NCBI GenBank assembly: GCA_023430465.1
Contig: JAEZAM010000134.1
Coordinates: forward strand, 4,826 to 68,825
Direction: 5' to 3'
DNA from: Bacteroidota bacterium
Lineage (GTDB): Bacteria > Bacteroidota > Bacteroidia > Chitinophagales > Chitinophagaceae
DNA: 64,000 nucleotides
How positions within the stretch are numbered: the stretch's first letter is position 1; the number at the start of each line of letters is the position of its first letter. Both the position numbers and the translations under genes were made by a program. Positions 59,343 through 64,000 of this stretch are shown here, piece after piece. Under the pieces are notes generated by a model. The model was not told where the DNA came from, did no database searches, and worked only from the letters and a program-made list of their open reading frames with translations.

Positions 59343-60545
59343 TTATTTGTTGGAAATTTTCTTTACGCAATAGATGACGCCGTTTGCGTCGTCTGAAATA
59401 TAAACTGCTCCTTCAGGTGTAACCACCAGGCCGGCAGGCCGCCCGAACCTTGATCGTTTGTCAGCACTTAAGAACCCGGAAAGAAAATCGCGGGTACCGA
59501 CAGGTTTGCCATTTTCAAAAATGATCTGTTGTACCTTGAAACCATCGGGATTGCGGCGATTCCACGACCCATGCCAGCAGACCAGCGCATCATCCTGCTC
59601 CGTCGGAGCAAGCGTGCTGGCATTTTTCATAAAACTGAATGCGATCGGCGCACTGTGTGCAGGAAATTCAAAGAGGGACGGCTCCGTTGTTTTTGCATAA
59701 GCTTCTTTCGTGGTGCCAACAGGGTCTTCGCGGGTCTGATCCACTTCGCGTTTTGCATATACCAATGGCCAGCCATAATCTTTATCTTTTGAGATCATAT
59801 TGAGCTCTTCCGGTGGCCAGTCCTCCCCTTTTGCATCACCGCCATTGTCCACACCATACAGTTGTCCGTTCCTGTCCCAATCGAATCCAATTGTGTTCCT
59901 TAGCCCACGGGCGTAAATGGATCTTGTTTTATTCACCACATCGATGACCAGCATCGTAGCGTTTTCTTTATTGGTCTCATTGCAATCATTGCAGGTGCTG
60001 CCGACCGACAGATAGAGTAACCCATCCGGCCCAAATGCCATGGTCCGATTACCGTGCTGACCTCCATCGGGCAGATCGTTGAAGATTAACTCTTCTGCTC
60101 CCAGCTTGCCATCGGCAAGAATTGGGAACCGTTTTAGTTCGCGGTTGTTGCACAGGTACATTTGGTTATCCTTCATCGCAATTCCGTGCACTCCTTTGAA
60201 GTCTGCCACCACGGTGATCATTTCTTCAAATTTGTTATCACCATTCACGTCCTTCAGAAGCAACACATCGCCGGCATCACGGCGCGTTACATAAAGTTCT
60301 CCGTTCCTGCCTGCAAGGAGCATCCGGGGTTTACCGAGCCCTGTGGCTGCAGCCATCACCTCCCATCCGGCAGGAACCTTCAATTGCTTTACCATAACAG
60401 GTTTGAAATCGATGTGCTGCGGATAGTTGGTAGTATGATTGATATTGACGACCTGCTTTGCAGGTATGCCCTTCTGCGCGTGAAGGGACAAAGAGGCAAA
60501 CAAAACAGCGGTGGCAAGAAACGATCCGGATAAAGATAAATTCAT
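59343..60545 (-). CDS. Secreted PQQ-type sugar (sorbosone) dehydrogenase-like protein
   Basis: 400 residues with a signal peptide (about 1-23). The beta-propeller has GLGKPRMLLAGRNGELYVTRRDAGDVLLLKD, VHGIAMKDNQMYLCNNRELKRFP, HGNRTMAFGPDGLLYLSVGSTCNDC, NTIGFDWDRNGQLYGVDNGGD and RFGRPAGLVVTPEGAVYISDDANGVIYCV, matching the GSDH/sorbosone dehydrogenase family. It should oxidise an aldose in the periplasm, giving a lactone. First gene of a three-gene - strand unit. A 9-bp inverted repeat sits just before its start. Confidence 0.85.
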   Translation of the reverse strand: MNLSLSGSFLATAVLFASLSLHAQKGIPAKQVVNINHTTNYPQHIDFKPVMVKQLKVPAGWEVMAAATGLGKPRMLLAGRNGELYVTRRDAGDVLLLKDVNGDNKFEEMITVVADFKGVHGIAMKDNQMYLCNNRELKRFPILADGKLGAEELIFNDLPDGGQHGNRTMAFGPDGLLYLSVGSTCNDCNETNKENATMLVIDVVNKTRSIYARGLRNTIGFDWDRNGQLYGVDNGGDAKGEDWPPEELNMISKDKDYGWPLVYAKREVDQTREDPVGTTKEAYAKTTEPSLFEFPAHSAPIAFSFMKNASTLAPTEQDDALVCWHGSWNRRNPDGFKVQQIIFENGKPVGTRDFLSGFLSADKRSRFGRPAGLVVTPEGAVYISDDANGVIYCVKKISNK

Positions 60546-60549
60546 AATG

Positions 60550-60570
60550 CTGGTATATGGGATATACCAG
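60550..60570. promoter_or_regulatory. Perfect operator-like dyad before the sorbosone-dehydrogenase-like gene
   Basis: CTGGTATAT (60550-60558) and ATATACCAG (60562-60570) are exact inverted repeats with a GGG spacer, 4 bases upstream of the start codon at 60545. On the - strand TACACTTTGC (60583-60574), close to the -7 consensus, lies just upstream, so the dyad would overlap the transcription start. TGGT...ACCA half-sites resemble GntR-type operators. A repressor controlling the sugar-oxidation unit is inferred. Confidence 0.45.
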
Positions 60571-60853
60571 GACGCAAAGTGTATGCCCGCAATTTTCTGC
60601 GTGTCAAAACAATGAACGTGTCAAATGTGGCGAACAGGAATGAAAAAAATTCCACATTTTAACAATGTCGGAATCATCGGCGGATGGAAAAAAAATTTAA
60701 AATAATCCACCCCGGGATCGACCGGTGAAAAAAAACGGGGAAATTTTTTTTGGATAATTATCTCGCTGAACATCAATCTTTTTTAAGGGCGAGAAAAATT
60801 ACTTGTGTAATAATGATTATTCGTTTGGCACAAAATTGGAAAAAAGAGGTTCA
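60571..60853. other. AT-rich divergent gap with A-tracts and small palindromes
   Basis: No gene is supported. Long A-runs and T-runs occur between about 60640 and 60790 (for example AAAAAAAATTTAAAATAAT and an eight-T run), with CCGG-GATCGA-CCGG in between. AATAATGATTATT (60809-60821) is a perfect 13-base palindrome. Promoters for both flanking genes must lie here. Confidence 0.4.
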
Positions 60854-61165
60854 ATGGCAAAACCGTTTACCATACAATTCAGATATCCCTTAGAAGCGCT
60901 GGAGATTTACCTGGAGGCACAGGTGGAGCTGCATCATTCGGATCCTTATTATCATGTAAAAGGTTTCAAGCGCATTCAGCGGCCATCCACACCAAACGAT
61001 CCGGGGATACTGGATGTACTACAGCCGGTGGATGTGAAGTTGCTTCGCAAGGGCGATAAACTTGAATGGGTGCATAAAGATTCTGGAACATCCACTTCTC
61101 TCAGCACCGCGATAGGTGAGGCTATTGAGCAGGTGGTAGACCGGCCGGAAATATCCGACCTGTGA
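60854..61165 (+). CDS. Small conserved-looking protein, unknown function
   Basis: 103 residues from the ATG at 60854 (an in-frame TTG at 60803 is rejected). FTIQFRYPLEALEIYLEAQVELHHSDPYYHVKGFKRI and DVKLLRKGDKLEWVHKDSGTSTSLSTAIGEAIE suggest a compact alpha/beta protein. No signal peptide and no recognised domain. It stands alone between divergent and convergent neighbours. Confidence 0.6.
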   Translation: MAKPFTIQFRYPLEALEIYLEAQVELHHSDPYYHVKGFKRIQRPSTPNDPGILDVLQPVDVKLLRKGDKLEWVHKDSGTSTSLSTAIGEAIEQVVDRPEISDL

Positions 61166-61176
61166 TCTCAAGTTAT

Positions 61177-61218
61177 CTTGTAATCTTATTACCCATACTT
61201 GTAATCTTATTACCCATA
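61177..61218. repeat. Two exact 21-bp tandem units
   Basis: CTTGTAATCTTATTACCCATA occurs at 61177-61197 and again, unchanged, at 61198-61218, between convergent genes. Each unit includes the small dyad TAATCTTATTA. No function evident. Confidence 0.75.
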
Positions 61219-61239
61219 ATGGTGGATAGCGCACGCGTG

Positions 61240-61749
61240 TTAGCTCAGCGCGGGAAGATTGGGAAAGCTAAATGAAAGGAGATTGGTTCTTGGCCTGGCA
61301 GACGTTACGTGGAGGCAACCCCCGATTTTTTCTGCAAGTACCTGCAGTTGCCCAATGGTATTGCTCTTCGCATACGCGGCGGGATGACCGCCCTGCTGTA
61401 TTTCCAGCACGATAATGTAGCCATATTTTCTTGCCGACAAACGGATGCAGGTGTTTTTTGCCTGCCGGACCACTTCCGCAAGCATGCCGCTGATTACGGA
61501 ACAAAGCCATTCCTTATTATACTCCACAGCAAGGTCATCAGGAATATCATTTACAAAAAAATTGTGGTTTTGAACAGCGGCCGGGAGAAAACTTCCCGCG
61601 AGTCGGTCTGTAAGTGCATGCAGTGTATTCACGACAAAATAATTAAGGGTTGGATAAAGGTTTTGGTTTTCAGGGTTGGATTTAAAAACGGGACTATCGC
61701 AATTGCAGAACAAAGAAACAACTCTCGGATCCCGAAAAAAATAGACCAC
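61240..61749 (-). CDS. Stand-alone degenerate HATPase (GHKL)-like protein
   Basis: 169 residues. Residues about 65-165 (NDIPDDLAVEYNKEWLCSVISGMLAEVVRQAKNTCIRLSARKYGYIIVLEIQ ... QLQVLAEKIGGCLHVTSARPRTNLLSFSFPNLP) follow the order of a histidine-kinase ATPase domain, but N-, G1- and G2-box residues are lost and no other domain is present. The wording is familiar from orphan proteins of Chitinophagaceae. The role is unknown. A 306-codon frame on the opposite strand is judged a shadow. Confidence 0.6.
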   Translation of the reverse strand: MVYFFRDPRVVSLFCNCDSPVFKSNPENQNLYPTLNYFVVNTLHALTDRLAGSFLPAAVQNHNFFVNDIPDDLAVEYNKEWLCSVISGMLAEVVRQAKNTCIRLSARKYGYIIVLEIQQGGHPAAYAKSNTIGQLQVLAEKIGGCLHVTSARPRTNLLSFSFPNLPALS

Positions 61750-61939
61750 AGCCTTGTTGAATTGTCACGAGAGGCGGCCAGGTTCTGTAGCCGTTCGGCT
61801 ACAGTGGGCAGGTATATTCACTTAGCGGAGCAGCACGCTCAGCACCCGATTCTGTCACTTCATCCGATAGAAACGCTGTTCGGCCCGTATCCCCGACAGC
61901 CCCTTTCCGCCCAGGTTTATGTTTGCGGAAATTATAAAC

Positions 61940-62548
61940 ATGAAAAAAGCATTCATCGCCATACTTCTGTTCGCACCCTGTGCACTCTACGCTCAACTTG
62001 GCCTCAAGGCAGGATACAACTACGCCAACATTACCAATGCCAGCCAGGTAGGCGCCGAAAGCAAGTCCGGTTTTCACCTTGGGGCTTTTTTATCACCCAC
62101 TTCCAAAGGGCTATTCAGTTCCCGTACGGAACTTATTTTCTCGCGGCAGGGCTACAATTACGAAACCTCGACCAACACAGGGACCGTCGACCTCGACTAT
62201 ATCATCCTTCCACAATTGATGGGTATTAACATTACAAAGTTCGTCCAGGTGCAGGCGGGCTTCCAGGTAGCTTACCTACTCAATGCAAAAGCCGACAGCA
62301 CGGCGACAAGTAGCAGCAATACAGGAACTGCCAAGATGATGGACATGTATAACCGGTTTGATTACGGCTTCTCTGCAGGCCTGGAGCTGAATCCATTCAA
62401 AGGCATGTTGCTGGGAGCAAGAGCCAATTTTGGCCTGGGCAAACTCTACAAGCAACAGCCAGCCGGTCCAATGCCATCCTTCATACCCGAAGTGAAGACG
62501 CGCAACAACGTGATACAGGTATTTGCCGGATGGCGTTTTGGAAAATAG
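61940..62548 (+). CDS. Outer-membrane beta-barrel protein (PorT/OmpA-barrel-like)
   Basis: 202 residues from the ATG at 61940, the start of a signal peptide MKKAFIAILLFAPCALYAQ. The rest is eight or so alternating strands: LGLKAGYNYANIT, GFHLGAFLSP, SRTELIFSRQGYNY, DYIILPQLMGINI, VQAGFQVAYLL, YGFSAGLELNPF, and the closing strand VIQVFAGWRFGK with terminal aromatic pattern. This fits the OMP_b-brl_2/PorT-like family of Bacteroidota. No further function can be assigned. Confidence 0.85.
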   Translation: MKKAFIAILLFAPCALYAQLGLKAGYNYANITNASQVGAESKSGFHLGAFLSPTSKGLFSSRTELIFSRQGYNYETSTNTGTVDLDYIILPQLMGINITKFVQVQAGFQVAYLLNAKADSTATSSSNTGTAKMMDMYNRFDYGFSAGLELNPFKGMLLGARANFGLGKLYKQQPAGPMPSFIPEVKTRNNVIQVFAGWRFGK

Positions 62549-62635
62549 CGGCTTTGCACTGCGGTATATACCCTTAAAACGGGGTTCTCTGGCATAGTTC
62601 CTGTAACGTTTATAAACACCTAAAAAACGTTTGTT

Positions 62636-63091
62636 ATGCCAGGCAGAGGAGATAATAATAAAGCAGGTTCGGCAGGACGCGGAGCCGGCAACCAGAGTAA
62701 CCAACCTTTTGTGACCACAGAAGAGCAGGGGAAAAAATCAAACCATAACAAGAATTCGCGGGAGGGACAACCTTCAACGCCGCAGGAAAAAACAAAAGAT
62801 AGTTCTGTCGAGCGCGACACCCGCCCTAAGCAGCAGCATCGGAACCCGCGAGTCAATGACCGCACCTTCGATGTACTGGTAGACGGTGTACCTTACCAGG
62901 TCACATCTGTCCCCTTCTATTTTAATGAACAACTTCGCTTCCGGATACATATCAACGGCAACCCCGAGCATATCTTCACCTGGGACAGCGAACTGGGTGC
63001 GCTGAGGGCAATAGATGATGAATCATCCGTCATCCCTGACGGCCTCGAGGAAGCGATCAGCCAGGAATTGGAAGAGGAAGTGATGGCGTAG
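62636..63091 (+). CDS. Hydrophilic protein with C-terminal conserved domain, unknown function
   Basis: 151 residues. The first 70 are disordered and rich in Gly, Asn, Gln, Lys and Glu. The C-terminal 80 (NDRTFDVLVDGVPYQVTSVPFYFNEQLRFRIHING ... ELGALRAIDDESSVIPDGLEEAISQELEEEV) look like a small beta-rich domain. A broken partial copy of this domain follows at 63187, so only this copy is intact. No family recognised. Confidence 0.65.
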   Translation: MPGRGDNNKAGSAGRGAGNQSNQPFVTTEEQGKKSNHNKNSREGQPSTPQEKTKDSSVERDTRPKQQHRNPRVNDRTFDVLVDGVPYQVTSVPFYFNEQLRFRIHINGNPEHIFTWDSELGALRAIDDESSVIPDGLEEAISQELEEEVMA

Positions 63092-63166
63092 CGCTGAAGG
63101 TATAGTTAACAGTGTTGGTGGGAGGTTTTCACCAGGCGGGAAACGTCAAAACCCCGCAAAATCGAA

Positions 63167-63195
63167 AGTTGTCAACCTTTTAAAGGTTGTCAACC
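63167..63195. repeat. GTTGTCAACC dyad repeat
   Basis: GTTGTCAACC (63169-63178) and GGTTGTCAACC (63185-63195) flank TTTTAAA, so AACCTTT-T-AAAGGTT is a palindrome with one central base. It lies directly before the partial duplicate and may mark its breakpoint. Confidence 0.6.
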
Positions 63196-63345
63196 GTTTC
63201 GCAGCCTCGGAGTCCGCGAACCAATGACCGCACTTTCGATGTGCTGGAAGACGGTGTACCGTACCAGGTGACGTCTGTACCATTTTACTTCAATGACCAG
63301 TTACGTTTCCGTATTCCAGGAGTTGGAAGAGGAAGTGATGGCGTA
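63196..63345 (+). pseudogene. Partial, internally deleted duplicate of the 62636 gene
   Basis: TNDRTFDVLEDGVPYQVTSVPFYFNDQLRFRI matches residues about 72-104 of the upstream protein, then about 100 bases are missing and the sequence resumes at CAGGAGTTGGAAGAGGAAG, the 3' end of the gene, now out of frame (QELEEEVMA would need another frame). The N-terminal half is also absent. The frame continues without meaning into GTGTGGAGTGAGG repeats. Confidence 0.75.
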
Positions 63346-63385
63346 AGGGAGTGTGGAGTGAGGAAGTATGGAGTTGCCTGCCCAG

Positions 63386-63455
63386 GTAGCCCTTTTGCGT
63401 CTTTGCTACCTTGGCGTCTTTGCGTGAAACCCTGCCTCAGCATTTGCCTGAAACC
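63386..63455. repeat. GCAAAG-type repeat next to the TonB-receptor stop
   Basis: On the - strand, directly after the stop codon, the sequence reads GGTTTCAGGCAAATGC, GGGTTTCACGCAAAGACGCC, AAGGTAGCAAAGACGCAAAAGG. These are units of the same repeat family found at 41.1, 49.1 and 57.6 kb. Confidence 0.65.
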
Positions 63456-64000
63456 CTAATTCACCGTCCCTACCCGCTCCATCACATCTCCTGCTCCACC
63501 ACCACGGCGGGCCTGTTGTTTTGCAGGTTTTCCAAATCTGTAGGTGAATGTGATCGTCGCTACTTGCGTATCACGTTTCAGTTTGAAATATTCTTTCACT
63601 CCCTGGAAATCTGTCCAGCCGGCCATTGCCTGGGTATAAAATATATCCCGCACTGTGAGCCGGAGGCTTCCTTTATTCTTCAGCACCTGTTTTGACAGCC
63701 CGGCAGACACCTGCCCCGTTGGCTCAAGCACTTCCTGCAGATCATTTTGATTTTTGGTAATGAAAAAACCACTCAGCTCAGCACCCCACCCTTTCTTGAA
63801 ACGAAGCTGATTATTGATACTGAAATTCGCCTGGGTGATGTTAGCCGTGTAGGCTTTCCACAATTGTCCTTCGATGTGCTTTGTATTCAGCACTGCCTGC
63901 GCGGAAAGGTTCCACCATTTTGCGGGTGCAATGTTGAGGCCGGCGGTGAAGCCGATGTTTCGCATATGCCCGACATTTCCCTCCGTGTACACAATCAATC
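63456..64000 (-). CDS. TonB-dependent receptor, OMP_b-brl_3 type, C-terminal part (cut by window edge)
   Basis: The frame is open to the right edge; about 181 residues are visible. Alternating amphipathic strands (IGFTAGLNIAPAKWWNLSAQAVL, ANFSINNQLRFKKGWGAELSGFFIT, LSKQVLKNKGSLRLTVRDIFYTQ) end in VATITFTYRFGKPAKQQARR, the typical closing strand and basic tail of Bacteroidota outer-membrane barrels with a carboxypeptidase-like N-terminus. Function is probably uptake of a peptide, glycan or siderophore-type ligand. The start and plug domain lie outside the window. Confidence 0.85.
   Translation of the reverse strand, partial: LIVYTEGNVGHMRNIGFTAGLNIAPAKWWNLSAQAVLNTKHIEGQLWKAYTANITQANFSINNQLRFKKGWGAELSGFFITKNQNDLQEVLEPTGQVSAGLSKQVLKNKGSLRLTVRDIFYTQAMAGWTDFQGVKEYFKLKRDTQVATITFTYRFGKPAKQQARRGGGAGDVMERVGTVN

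Noticed and set aside
61309..62229. 306-codon frame on + overlapping the HATPase-like gene and the barrel-protein start
   Set aside because: Its translation has no recognisable domain and is the antisense of a better candidate; it also runs through a clear signal-peptide start in another frame.
1..64000. tRNA, rRNA or known riboswitch
   Set aside because: No cloverleaf-like or ribosomal sequence was recognised by eye in the intergenic regions; a covariance-model search would be needed to exclude them.

Overview
The window reads as chromosomal DNA of a Bacteroidota bacterium, most likely of the family Chitinophagaceae. The support is a UpxY/NusG-type antiterminator, bacillithiol synthase BshC, a DUF4295 protein beside L33 and L28, a DUF5916 barrel protein, a TonB-receptor C-terminus of the OMP_b-brl_3 type, TANNTTTG-like promoter elements and the GCAAAG-type intergenic repeats of this group. 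The assignment comes from recognised families and gene order; no database was searched.

Region 1 (1-28.7 kb, all on +) is one large exopolysaccharide or capsule locus. It starts with Wza-like export and Wzc-like kinase proteins and a UpxY antiterminator behind a structured leader. A sugar-modification module follows: two FdtA-type ketoisomerases, GNAT, VOC, FkbH/HAD-IIIC, acyl carrier protein and DegT aminotransferase. Then come a Wzx flippase, glycosyltransferases, a Wzy polymerase, a methyltransferase, an asparagine-synthase-like amidotransferase, a GT-C-like membrane protein, a lyase-like lipoprotein (lyase-PKD-lyase), a GINT1-like protein, a heparinase II/III-like protein, an AlgD-like GDP-mannose dehydrogenase and, last, the WcaJ-type priming transferase. 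Together they predict a Wzx/Wzy-made polymer with a 3-amino-3,6-dideoxy sugar bearing an unusual acyl group and with uronate (possibly amidated), plus two enzymes that could cut it.

Region 2 (28.8-41.1 kb) holds metabolic genes: bshC, a DadA-like oxidase, a GH5-like hydrolase, a sterol-desaturase-family protein, ketoglutarate semialdehyde dehydrogenase, an orphan HATPase-like protein, a DUF5916 protein, an esterase and an arginase-family enzyme.

Region 3 (41.0-48.6 kb) is a decayed accessory island, visibly more AT-rich. It has a 106-bp tandem repeat, a truncated mobile-element protein, two broken Rhs genes with different C-terminal domains each followed by an immunity candidate, a third Rhs-like tail with a membrane protein, an IS66 TnpA remnant, an XRE-regulator remnant, a frameshifted lipoprotein and MITE-like elements. 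A near-identical direct repeat of about 199 bp, 4.4 kb apart, links the two Rhs copies.

Region 4 (48.6-64 kb) is mostly conserved backbone: DinB protein, rimO, FGGY kinase, ftsY, DUF4295, rpmG, rpmB, AI-2E transporter, DJ-1/PfpI protein, MATE exporter, a sugar-oxidation group (DUF1080, SMP-30-like, sorbosone-dehydrogenase-like), a second orphan HATPase-like protein, an outer-membrane barrel protein, a small family with a broken partial duplicate, and the C-terminus of a TonB receptor at the right edge. No tRNA, rRNA or CRISPR array was seen.
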